A stretch of 64,000 bases of DNA from Erythrobacter insulae (GTDB lineage: Bacteria; Pseudomonadota; Alphaproteobacteria; Sphingomonadales; Sphingomonadaceae): positions 186,001 through 250,000 of the forward strand of contig NZ_VHJK01000002.1 of the NCBI RefSeq assembly GCF_007004095.1, in the 5' to 3' direction. A program made the position numbers and the translations under genes. Of this stretch, positions 25,262 to 34,013 are shown one piece after another (within the stretch, counting starts at the first letter, position 1; each line of letters opens with the position of its first letter). Below the pieces are notes generated by a model that ran no database searches, was not told the DNA's origin, and saw only the letters and a list, made by a program, of their open reading frames with translations.

Positions 25262-28200
25262 TTACTCAATATCGATCGGGACATAGCTTTCCTGCGCGTC
25301 CCCCAAATGATCCTTGTACGGGGCCAGCAATTCGGCGGCGATTTCGATCAATTGCGGCGTTTGCGTGTACAAAATTGCCGCGCGCGCTGATTTCCCCGGA
25401 AAGATAACCTCAAGAGCAGCCGTGTATGCCGCCATCTGCCTTAGCGTCGCGTTCGGAATATCCTCTGCATTGCGCGGCGGGCGACGCGTGGTCTTGAAAT
25501 CCACCACCGTCACTTGGTCATCGCCGATCAGCAGCCGATCTGCCGTCCCCGAAATAACCACTTTGCCAACGGTTGCAGCCAGCGGAACCTCCGCCAAAGC
25601 ATCCGGAGAAAAGATATCCTCAAACCGCTCTGTTGACAGCACCCGCATCGCACTGGCGAGCATTTCAGCGCGTGTATCCTCTGGCAAATCATCGCCCTGC
25701 TGCGCCAGCCACGCGGCACCTGCCGCTTCGCGCGTATCAATCGGCAGATCGGGTAACCGCTCCAGCAATCGGTGGATCAAAACACCGCGCCGCGCCGCAA
25801 CCTTCAGTGCATCGACCGGCAATGGCGGATCAGCGGCCAGTTCTTCGCCAGCGGAACTGGGTGCAAGCGGCCTTGGCGGTTTGGGCTCCGGCCCGATCGG
25901 CGTCGTGGCCCATACAGGCAGCTCGGGTCGATCTGCTGTGCTGGCTGCTTCATCGGCGGAAACCAGCGGTTCGGCCTGCTCACCCCATTCTCGCCGCTCA
26001 CCCCAGCGCGGATCGGGCAACGGATCTGCTTCGAACACTGTCGCCAGACGCGCATACCAGCTGTCTTCATGCGGGCCTTTTTTTATCTCGCGCCGGCCAA
26101 GAGCCCCGCCAATAAACAGCGCCTCTTCTGCGCGGGTCATTGCAACGTAAAGCAGGCGCCAATGCTCTTGCATGCTGGCATCGCCAGCCACGTTTTCCGC
26201 ATCAAGAACAGGCCCGCGCTTTTCGTCTTTCGCCAGCGACGGCAAAGGCACGCTACGGTGTATTTCTGCGCCTATATCCCTGTCTAACAATTCCAGATCG
26301 CCGCCCTGCCCCGGCTTTCCAGTTGCATCACCCAGAATAACAATCGGGGCCTGCAATCCCTTTGATCCGTGCACTGTCATCACACGCACTTGGCCGCCCG
26401 CCCCATCGGCATCGCGTTTCAGATCATCATCCGAGGCATCGAACCATTCGATAAAGCCCGCAAGGCTGGGCACATGCGCGCTTTCAAACGCGAAAGCGGC
26501 ATTGACCAACTCGTCAATCGGATCATTCGCTTCACGACCCAACCGCATGATCAACTTTTCACGGCCGCGCCACGGGCCGGTCAGCAGCCACGCCAGCAAT
26601 GCCTGCGGGGTCTGATAATCCGCCCTGGCAAGCAAACTTCTAAGGTCCGCGCATGTCTGCGCGACCTTGGGATCGGAAAGCTTGCGCAAATGCCCCCATA
26701 GCGATGGAAGTTTGCCCGTATCAGACTGTTTCTCTCGCGGAACATGGGCGAGCAGATCGTCCTGCGTCCACCCGATCAACGGCGAAGACAGCAGGTTCGC
26801 CAATGACAGATCATCAAGCGGCTGTGCCGCAAATCTCAGCGCCGCCATCAGGTCTTTTACCGCCAATGGCGCGCCCAGCCTCAGCCGGTCGACCCCGGCC
26901 ACGGCAACGCCTTTGGCATGAAGTTTCGCCACAATCTGCGCCGCCAGCGCGCCGCGCTTTCGCACGAGCACCATCACATCGCCTGCGGTGGCATGGCGCG
27001 GTGGCTGCGACTTGGCGAGAACAAGCGGGTTTTCACCCTTGACCCAGTCGTAAACCTGCGCGGCGATCTTTTCCGCCAGCACGGTTTCATGCGGGGGCAG
27101 CCAGCCCGGTTCTGCGGCATCATCGCCGTCTTCTGTCTGCTCGGTAAAATCGTCGGCCGATGTGACCGGCTGCCACATTGCCACCAATCCGGGCCGCACC
27201 GCACCGATATGGTCGGGCGGCGTGTCGCTCAATCCGAATTCCGAATGCCCGATCGATGCAATGGCGCGATTTACAAAATCCAGAACCGGTTTCGATGTTC
27301 GAAAAGATCGGCCAAGATCGAGATCCTGCCAGCCGGGAATGCGGCGTCCATCGCGCATATCGGCGGCATGTTTGCGTGCGTCTTCGATGGCTTGGGCGAC
27401 TTTGGCCTTGGCTTTCGCAAAATTTTCGGGGCTGGTCCCCTGAAACCCGAAGATCGCCTGTTTGTAATCGCCCACGGTAAAGACGGTCCGCAAACGATCA
27501 CCGCTTGCGCCCTCGCCGCTGAAGAAATCATCGATCAGCGCAAAAACAATGTCCCATTGCGCTTCATTGGTGTCCTGCGCCTCATCGATAAGAATGTGGT
27601 CAAACTGGCGGTCGAGCTTGTACCGGATCCAGTCTGCTGTGACGCTGTTTTTCAGAAGCCCCGCCGCGCGCCGGATCAGATCATCAAAATCAAGCAGGCT
27701 CTCGCGCCGTTTTGCATCCTGCCAACGGATTGCGAAATCACGGCCAATTTCCAACGCAGCTGTCAGGAATTCGGCGAGGTCCAGCAAGGCAGCGCGTTCT
27801 TCAACTTGCAAGACAGCCTGAGACACCATGTCATGCCCTTCGGCAAAGCCGGGATATTGCTCGCGAGGCTTTTTGATTGTCATGTTAGGCGTGCCGTCCG
27901 CTTTAAGCAGATTGCCTCTAAATTCGCCAAACCGCTCAATTCGCGCCGATGTATCCAGCGCGAGCCATTCGCGCATGAATACCAGGCACTTTTTTGCCGT
28001 CTTCGTATCCCATTCTTCCAATGCAGGAATCATGGCCATCAGTTGGTCGTCAGGGAAGAATTCTGCATCAAGCCCTTCGAACGACCAATTCGCATCGGCA
28101 TTCGCGGGAATTCCCAGCAATTGACGCACTCGATCATCCATCGGCGATTGCCAGGCGGTCGGCCCCGCCCACATGTCTTCCGCCTTGGCACACCGCATCA

Positions 28201-28807
28201 ACCAATTGCTCAGCGCTTCGGGGGCTTTCGAAATGGTAAACAGGGTCACTGCATCAAGGATGCGCGTGTTGTTTGTCTTGCGGGCGCTGGTCAGCAGATC
28301 GGTCAACACTTCACGCGCCAGCAATGCGCGGGTGCGATCCTCCATCGGCTGCGCGCCGGGCGGCAGATCGGCTTCTTCGGGAAAATTGGCGAGCAGCCAC
28401 TGCGAAAAGGCGTGGATCGTATCAATCCGCAAGCCTCCGCCCGGACAATCGAGCACCTGGGCAAAGAGCGTCCGCGCGCGCTCCTGTGTCTTGGGCCCGA
28501 TATCCGCACCCAGATCGCCCAGTTCCGCCGCCAGCTTGGTCGGTTCCAACCGCACCCAGCGCGCGAGCACCGCGTTGATCCTGGTCGCCATTTCTGCGGC
28601 GCCCGCTTTGGTAAAGGTCAGACACAGAATTTCCGAGGGATCGACATCCGGGCGCAGCAGCAGCCTAAGCACGCGCGCTGAAAGGACCTGCGTCTTGCCT
28701 GTGCCTGCCGAAGCCGACAGCCAGACATTGTCATCAGGATTGGCCGCTGAAAGCTGCTCTCCGGCAAGAGGGTATACTTTACCCTGATTTTGCAGCGCGC
28801 CGCTCAC
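25262..28807 (-). CDS. addA: Double-strand break repair helicase-nuclease AddA
   Basis: AddA is the UvrD-type helicase and nuclease subunit that, with AddB, resects double-strand ends before RecA loading. The 1181-residue protein has Walker A SASAGTGKTQVLSARVL (residues 32-48), the DEAQDTNEAQW Walker B, the MTVHGSKGLQAPIVIL motif V region, and a C-terminal RecB-type nuclease domain with GTADRLLI, VVDFKTTR and QMAAYTAAL. Its start overlaps the addB stop by four bases. A 587-codon antisense open frame on the other strand is a shadow. Confidence 0.95.
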   Translation of the reverse strand: MSGALQNQGKVYPLAGEQLSAANPDDNVWLSASAGTGKTQVLSARVLRLLLRPDVDPSEILCLTFTKAGAAEMATRINAVLARWVRLEPTKLAAELGDLGADIGPKTQERARTLFAQVLDCPGGGLRIDTIHAFSQWLLANFPEEADLPPGAQPMEDRTRALLAREVLTDLLTSARKTNNTRILDAVTLFTISKAPEALSNWLMRCAKAEDMWAGPTAWQSPMDDRVRQLLGIPANADANWSFEGLDAEFFPDDQLMAMIPALEEWDTKTAKKCLVFMREWLALDTSARIERFGEFRGNLLKADGTPNMTIKKPREQYPGFAEGHDMVSQAVLQVEERAALLDLAEFLTAALEIGRDFAIRWQDAKRRESLLDFDDLIRRAAGLLKNSVTADWIRYKLDRQFDHILIDEAQDTNEAQWDIVFALIDDFFSGEGASGDRLRTVFTVGDYKQAIFGFQGTSPENFAKAKAKVAQAIEDARKHAADMRDGRRIPGWQDLDLGRSFRTSKPVLDFVNRAIASIGHSEFGLSDTPPDHIGAVRPGLVAMWQPVTSADDFTEQTEDGDDAAEPGWLPPHETVLAEKIAAQVYDWVKGENPLVLAKSQPPRHATAGDVMVLVRKRGALAAQIVAKLHAKGVAVAGVDRLRLGAPLAVKDLMAALRFAAQPLDDLSLANLLSSPLIGWTQDDLLAHVPREKQSDTGKLPSLWGHLRKLSDPKVAQTCADLRSLLARADYQTPQALLAWLLTGPWRGREKLIMRLGREANDPIDELVNAAFAFESAHVPSLAGFIEWFDASDDDLKRDADGAGGQVRVMTVHGSKGLQAPIVILGDATGKPGQGGDLELLDRDIGAEIHRSVPLPSLAKDEKRGPVLDAENVAGDASMQEHWRLLYVAMTRAEEALFIGGALGRREIKKGPHEDSWYARLATVFEADPLPDPRWGERREWGEQAEPLVSADEAASTADRPELPVWATTPIGPEPKPPRPLAPSSAGEELAADPPLPVDALKVAARRGVLIHRLLERLPDLPIDTREAAGAAWLAQQGDDLPEDTRAEMLASAMRVLSTERFEDIFSPDALAEVPLAATVGKVVISGTADRLLIGDDQVTVVDFKTTRRPPRNAEDIPNATLRQMAAYTAALEVIFPGKSARAAILYTQTPQLIEIAAELLAPYKDHLGDAQESYVPIDIE

Positions 28808-31800
28808 GCGTCCGGCCCCGCATCATCGCTCGCTTGGGCAAGCTGCCATTCGTCCAGCCGCATCAGCTGATCGTAATCGGTAAAACCTGGATAATCGGGA
28901 TTTTCCTTGGCGATAAAGGGGGCGTCCCCCTTGATGTATTTCGTGATGGCTTCGCGCAGATAGCGTTCATGTTCATGCAGAAAGTCCTCGGGTAACAGAC
29001 CGCTTTGCCGATCGCTCAGTTTTACCGGCTCATTTCGTTCGCCAAATTCGCCAGCAACTTTCCTCAGGGACCAAAATTCGAATTTGGTTGCATCACCTGA
29101 AATCGCAGCACCATCTTTGTCAAAAACGCCCTCACTCGCAATCAGACCAAGCACGCCAAGCTGAAGGCGATACCCCTTGGAAACTTCCTGTTTCGAGGGC
29201 GGCTTTCCTGTTTTGTAATCGACAATCGCCAAAGTTCCGTCGGCCAAGCGATCAATCCGATCGGGCTTTCCGCCGACCCGTACGCCCTCGAACATCATCT
29301 CGCCCCAAACTTCGGTGGCGATCACTTCACGGCCCTGTTTCGCGTCTTCGTTCACCCATTCTTCAAATCGCTCCAACGCTGCGCAAATACGCGGGCGCCA
29401 CAGCCCCCAGAACAGGGGGTGGACCTGTTTCTCAGTCAGCATTTTTTCCGCGAAAGGAACCAAGGCCAGATTGGGATGATCAATGCGCGCCTTGTGCCAC
29501 GCATCCAGAATGTCGTGAACCAATGTGCCGCGCAAAGCTGGATCGGCAAACGGATCCGCGGCAAGCGGATCAAGGCGTTTCAGGCCCAGAATTTCGCGCG
29601 CGTAAAACTGATACGGATCGCCCAGCAACCGGTCGAGCGCGGTCGCGCTGATTTTGACCTGTCTTTGCTCTGACGATGGCTTGGGTTCCGGCCTTGGATA
29701 GGGTTCTGGTTCAGAGGCCGGCACCGGATCGCGATCGAGCAGCGGCATTATCAACGGTATCGTGCTTTCGCGGTGCTCGGCTGCCAGTTTTTCACCCAGC
29801 AGCGCCTCAACCCGGAGCCAAAACCGCGAAGCGAGCGTCGGCCCTTCACTGTCGCGCTGGGCTCTGCTCAGCACCACTTCGGGTGCGCCCATTGCTCCGG
29901 CCAGATCATGCGCGGACAATCCGATGCGGAATTCTGCACCGGGCACGCCCAATGCACGCAAAATAGCAGGCGCCAGCATCGGATCGGCTCCGGGTGCCTG
30001 CGGCCAGCTGCCTTCATTCAATCCGCCGCATATGATCAGATCCGCTCGCGCCATGCGGCTTTCCAGCAGACCATATATGCTCACTCGGGGATGCCCGCCA
30101 TATGGAGGCCTCACCGAAACCTCGTCCATGCAATCGCGCAGAACGCCTGCCAGATCAGCGGGCGCAATCGCGGTGTCTCTGCCGCGCGCATGAAGGCGCA
30201 AATCTTCGATCATGGCCGACAGAGCGCGCCCGTCTTCGCGCGCCCATACAGCATCACCGGCCAGCGCTTCTGCTGCAATCGTCAAAGTGTCGATCGCATC
30301 GGCAAGAGCGATTTCTGGTTCATCAGCGAAAAGTGGCGCGAGCAGAGGTGTAAGAACCCGCTCAACACCGTCCCACCAATCGCGAACCTTGGCTTTATCC
30401 GCGACCGCGCGGAGCGGTTCGTATCCCGGCGCCGGAGACGGACCGCGCAGGTCGTATTCAAACGCCCGCAAAGCGGACAGCCATTGGGACCGGGCACCTT
30501 CGATATCTCGCTGAACCAGCGGATGCGCAAGCGCCGCGATCAACGCCGCCGGTTCCAGCCCTCCCGAAGCCAGCCCTGCAAGCAGGCCGATCATCCGGCC
30601 CGCAGGCGTCAACGATAGCGGACGGCCCGCCGTATCATCGGCAACGATGTTCCAGCGTTCAAGCTGCTGTGTCACACGCAGCGCCAATGCCCGGTCAGCT
30701 GTAATCACGGCAATACGCCTGGTCGGCTGCTCAAGCGCCTCGCGCACCAGCATGGCAATCGCCTGCGCTTCTTCCGCGCTGGTCGCGGTGGTCATCAACC
30801 GGACGCCCGACAGTCGGCGTTTATCCGGCTCCAGATCGATCCATGACTGGCTTGCTTGCGGCGGCAGGAACAGTGAACTGATCGCATGGCTGCGCGCCGG
30901 CGGCGCTGCGGCTTCGCCTTTGCGATGCCATGGGCGGACTTCGGCACGGGCAATACCCATCCGCTGAAGCAGGAGTTTGAGATGGTATTGCGGGTGGGTC
31001 AGCGCATCCTTTTTGCCGAACACCTCGCCGCCGGGTTCAGGGGCCGCACCAGCACGCCCAAGCTCATCCCATGCATCCTCGTTCATCGACAGATCAAGGT
31101 CGGGCAGGATCACAGCGCCATTGGGCAAATCTGCAATCACGCGCAACATCCTTGCGAGGGCTGGCGAGGCGCTCGTCACACCTGCGGCCACGATAGGCTG
31201 AGATGGCGGATCGGTGCGCCATTTTAACGCGGCCCGATCAAACAGCATATTGCGGCGGGTGGCGGCATCAACCCGTCCAAGCTCCGCCAATCTCTCACGC
31301 CAGCGCGCCTCTACACGCGCAAATCGCCGCAATGATTTTTTCCAATGCCCGGACAAATTACCCAGCTGGTCCAGAACCGCCTCGCCGGTCAGTGCATCGG
31401 GTGACACGTCTTCAACCAAAAGCCGGTCCATGGCTCTGGCGATATCGCGCGCCAGCCTGAGCCGGGCCAACCCAGGTAACGGCGCAAGGCCCTCTTCGGC
31501 CTGTTCCGCTTCGATCAATTGGGCAATTTCCAGCCAGCGCTGCGTCGGTTCAACCGCCGGGGGAATATCGCTCGCTCCAAGCGGATCGAGCAAATTGCCA
31601 AGCGCTTCATCCAGATCGAGATCGCCGACCGTCACCATTCGCGGCATCAGCAATCCCGCCTCTCCCGAATGACGCACGAAGGCTTCGGATAGGGTGCGCG
31701 CCGCGCGTGAACTGGGCACCAGCAATGTCAGACGGGCGAGGCCGGCATCGGTCTGAGAATATCGCGGGATCAACCCTGCGACGAGAGCATCTGCGAAACC

Positions 31801-31848
31801 GCGATGGGCGGCGATGGAATAAATCTCTGGCCCGGATGTCTCACCCAC
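28804..31848 (-). CDS. addB: Double-strand break repair protein AddB
   Basis: The 1014-residue protein fits alphaproteobacterial AddB. It has an inactivated helicase fold without a Walker A motif at its N-terminus (LTLLVPSSRAARTL) and a C-terminal RecB-type nuclease domain with RGTLVHDILDAW, GKPDRIDRL, IVDYKTGKP and LQLGVLGL. The site where Firmicutes AddB carries the first iron-sulfur Cys reads GDPYQFYA here, so that cluster is probably absent. It overlaps murU by eight bases and addA by four, indicating a tightly coupled operon. Confidence 0.93.
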   Translation of the reverse strand: MGETSGPEIYSIAAHRGFADALVAGLIPRYSQTDAGLARLTLLVPSSRAARTLSEAFVRHSGEAGLLMPRMVTVGDLDLDEALGNLLDPLGASDIPPAVEPTQRWLEIAQLIEAEQAEEGLAPLPGLARLRLARDIARAMDRLLVEDVSPDALTGEAVLDQLGNLSGHWKKSLRRFARVEARWRERLAELGRVDAATRRNMLFDRAALKWRTDPPSQPIVAAGVTSASPALARMLRVIADLPNGAVILPDLDLSMNEDAWDELGRAGAAPEPGGEVFGKKDALTHPQYHLKLLLQRMGIARAEVRPWHRKGEAAAPPARSHAISSLFLPPQASQSWIDLEPDKRRLSGVRLMTTATSAEEAQAIAMLVREALEQPTRRIAVITADRALALRVTQQLERWNIVADDTAGRPLSLTPAGRMIGLLAGLASGGLEPAALIAALAHPLVQRDIEGARSQWLSALRAFEYDLRGPSPAPGYEPLRAVADKAKVRDWWDGVERVLTPLLAPLFADEPEIALADAIDTLTIAAEALAGDAVWAREDGRALSAMIEDLRLHARGRDTAIAPADLAGVLRDCMDEVSVRPPYGGHPRVSIYGLLESRMARADLIICGGLNEGSWPQAPGADPMLAPAILRALGVPGAEFRIGLSAHDLAGAMGAPEVVLSRAQRDSEGPTLASRFWLRVEALLGEKLAAEHRESTIPLIMPLLDRDPVPASEPEPYPRPEPKPSSEQRQVKISATALDRLLGDPYQFYAREILGLKRLDPLAADPFADPALRGTLVHDILDAWHKARIDHPNLALVPFAEKMLTEKQVHPLFWGLWRPRICAALERFEEWVNEDAKQGREVIATEVWGEMMFEGVRVGGKPDRIDRLADGTLAIVDYKTGKPPSKQEVSKGYRLQLGVLGLIASEGVFDKDGAAISGDATKFEFWSLRKVAGEFGERNEPVKLSDRQSGLLPEDFLHEHERYLREAITKYIKGDAPFIAKENPDYPGFTDYDQLMRLDEWQLAQASDDAGPDA

Positions 31849-32563
31849 GCTTCAAAGCTTCTTCCGTTGGGCCGATCGCCTCTGGCGTGCCGACTTCATA
31901 CCATTGTCCGGTAAAGGAGGCTCCGAATAGGCGCCCCTCTTCGATGGCGCGGTTCCACAGGACGTTGGTTGAAAACTTACCCTGCGGTGCGTCGCGCAAA
32001 AGGCGGTGCGAAATCAATTGGATTCCGGTGTAGATAAACGGCGCAATGCGCCCCGGCTTTCGGCGCGAAAGTTGACCGGCGGCATCCATGTAAAAATCAC
32101 CAGCGCCGCTGAAATTTGCCGCGCGGACATGGCTTACGACAAGCAGCAGCGCGTCCATTTTTTCCGGGTTCCAGCATGACGTCAAATCGCGAAACGCATC
32201 CCGCGGACCATCAAGCCAGATATTGTCAGCGTTGAGACAAAAGAACGGATCGGGCAGATGCGCCTGCGCGCGGATTAAGCCGCCGCCCGTTTCCAGCAAA
32301 GCATCGCGCTCATCCGAAATCGTGACTTTGGGAATGGCGCGATCAATCACATGCGCCTCAAGCGCATCGGCCATGTAATGCACATTAACCACAGCGCGTT
32401 CGATCCCGCTTTCGGCCAGCCGGTCAAGCGCGTGATCAATCAACGGCTTTCCAGCCACGCGCACCATCGGTTTCGGTTGGCTGACGGTAAGCGGGCGCAT
32501 CCGCTTACCCATTCCAGCGGCCATCACCATCGCCGTATCGCTCGCCAATCCGTTCGCGCTCAT
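31841..32563 (-). CDS. murU: N-acetylmuramate-1-phosphate uridylyltransferase MurU
   Basis: The 240-residue protein is a nucleotidyltransferase with the signature MAAGMGKRMRPLT (residues 14-26), the KPMV motif, FCLNADNIW and EVGTPEA. In the MurNAc recycling route known from Pseudomonas putida and aeruginosa, MurU converts MurNAc-1-phosphate to UDP-MurNAc. The kinase gene amgK lies immediately upstream with a four-base overlap, which makes MurU more likely than a generic sugar nucleotidyltransferase. Confidence 0.85.
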   Translation of the reverse strand: MSANGLASDTAMVMAAGMGKRMRPLTVSQPKPMVRVAGKPLIDHALDRLAESGIERAVVNVHYMADALEAHVIDRAIPKVTISDERDALLETGGGLIRAQAHLPDPFFCLNADNIWLDGPRDAFRDLTSCWNPEKMDALLLVVSHVRAANFSGAGDFYMDAAGQLSRRKPGRIAPFIYTGIQLISHRLLRDAPQGKFSTNVLWNRAIEEGRLFGASFTGQWYEVGTPEAIGPTEEALKRG

Positions 32564-33549
32564 ACGATCGTGCCTCCGCCGCTTTCGCGCAGCTGAGGCG
32601 GAATATTATCGTCAAACCATTGTGCCACCGGCTCAAGCGCAGGATGCGCCAAATCGCGCTCCATCGCCGTCCAAACGCGCGGGATCATCTCCAGATAGCG
32701 CGGCTTTCCATCGCGCTTGTATAGACGGGTAAAGATCCCGACGATCTTGGCGTTGCGCTGTGCGCCCAAGCGAGCATAGTCGGCTTCAAAATCCGCATCG
32801 GCATCAGCACAATCAATGTAACGAGCAAGCATGGCTGCCTCCAATTGCGCGGACACATCGCGGCGCGCGTCCTGCAACAAAGACACAAGATCATAGGCTG
32901 GGTGACCAACCAACGCGTCTTGGAAATCAATCAAACCCTGCGGCGCGCGGTCCGCCGGATCACCAAGCAGCATGATATTCTCGGCATGGTAATCCCTGAG
33001 CACAGTAACGCCGGGCTCCTGCCGCGCAATCATAGGCGCCAAAGCAGCTTCCCATGCCGCCGCATAGCCTGCGATATCAACATCCAGTTTTTGCGCAGGT
33101 GCATACCATTCCGTCAGCAGCGCAGTTTCTCTGGAATAGGTCGCCATGTCATAGGCCGGAAATGGCCCCGCAGGCCGTTTGTGCAGTTCGACAAGCGCAT
33201 CAATCGCGCCTTCATAGGCAGCGGTTTCGCGATCTGGGTGATCATCCAGCCAATCGCGCATCCGGTCATTGCCGAAATCCTCGGTAAGCACCCAACCCTG
33301 GGGTGCATCAGTCGAATAGATTTCCGGGGCGCGCATTTTCTGATCAGATAGCCACTGCGCAACATGCAGAAACGGTTTGGGATCCTCATGCGGCGGCGGG
33401 GCGTGCATCAACATCGCGCCCGATCCATCAGCTTTGCGAAGACGAAAATACCGGCGGAACGAGGCATCGCCGGGAATCGGGTCAATATTTGCGTCTGCCC
33501 AACCCGCATTTGCCAAGAATTCAACTATGCCGTTAGGAAGATCGTTCAT
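32560..33549 (-). CDS. amgK: N-acetylmuramate/N-acetylglucosamine anomeric kinase AmgK
   Basis: The 329-residue protein belongs to the aminoglycoside-phosphotransferase fold. The N-terminal loop is GDASFRRYFRL, the hinge is WVLTEDFGNDRM, the catalytic loop VTVLRDYHAENIML and the metal motif LIDFQDALVGHPAYDL. AmgK phosphorylates MurNAc at C1 as the first step of cell-wall recycling that bypasses de novo MurA. The ATG at 33549 overlaps the tsaE stop as ATGA, so an in-frame extension to 33645 is rejected. Confidence 0.88.
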   Translation of the reverse strand: MNDLPNGIVEFLANAGWADANIDPIPGDASFRRYFRLRKADGSGAMLMHAPPPHEDPKPFLHVAQWLSDQKMRAPEIYSTDAPQGWVLTEDFGNDRMRDWLDDHPDRETAAYEGAIDALVELHKRPAGPFPAYDMATYSRETALLTEWYAPAQKLDVDIAGYAAAWEAALAPMIARQEPGVTVLRDYHAENIMLLGDPADRAPQGLIDFQDALVGHPAYDLVSLLQDARRDVSAQLEAAMLARYIDCADADADFEADYARLGAQRNAKIVGIFTRLYKRDGKPRYLEMIPRVWTAMERDLAHPALEPVAQWFDDNIPPQLRESGGGTIV

Positions 33550-34013
33550 GGCATACGTCCTAGCCAATCGGCGGCACCCTCGGCAATCGCAATTCGGCCC
33601 GCATCCGCACCTTTTACCGCGTTTTTCAAAGCGATGGTCAAACACGCAGCCTCATGGCCAAATCCGCCTGCGTGATCGGGCCATTCGGCAATCATGGCGG
33701 CGCCATCGCGGTAATCATCCAAGCCAATTTCCTCGACTTCGTCTGGTTCTTTCAAGCGATAAAAATCAGCGTGAATGACCGGCAATCGCAGCGGCGGCGC
33801 ATCGTAGGTTTCGATAATGGTAAAGGTCGGGGATGGAACCTCACGATCATAACCAAGCGCCGCAATTATCGCGCGCGCCAAAGTCGTTTTGCCCGCCCCC
33901 AAGCCGCCTTCTAATGCGATCACATCCCCAACCCGCAGCTGCTTGGCTATCCGTCCGCCCAGATCTTCCATCGCGGCAAGATCGGGTAGGTCATATCGGC
34001 ACGTTTCGCTCAC
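33546..34013 (-). CDS. tsaE: tRNA threonylcarbamoyladenosine biosynthesis ATPase TsaE
   Basis: TsaE is the small ATPase that supports the TsaB-TsaD complex in t6A modification of ANN-decoding tRNAs. The 155-residue protein has Walker A GGLGAGKTTLARAII, the SPTF motif in VPSPTFTIIETY, HADFYRL and IAEWPDHAG. It overlaps the divL stop and the amgK start by four bases each. Length is normal. Confidence 0.95.
   Translation of the reverse strand: MSETCRYDLPDLAAMEDLGGRIAKQLRVGDVIALEGGLGAGKTTLARAIIAALGYDREVPSPTFTIIETYDAPPLRLPVIHADFYRLKEPDEVEEIGLDDYRDGAAMIAEWPDHAGGFGHEAACLTIALKNAVKGADAGRIAIAEGAADWLGRMP

Noticed and set aside
26918..28681. 587-codon plus-strand open frame opposite addA
   Set aside because: It is antisense to a gene with full family motifs, its product is Arg/Gln/Pro-rich without any domain, and no ribosome site precedes it.
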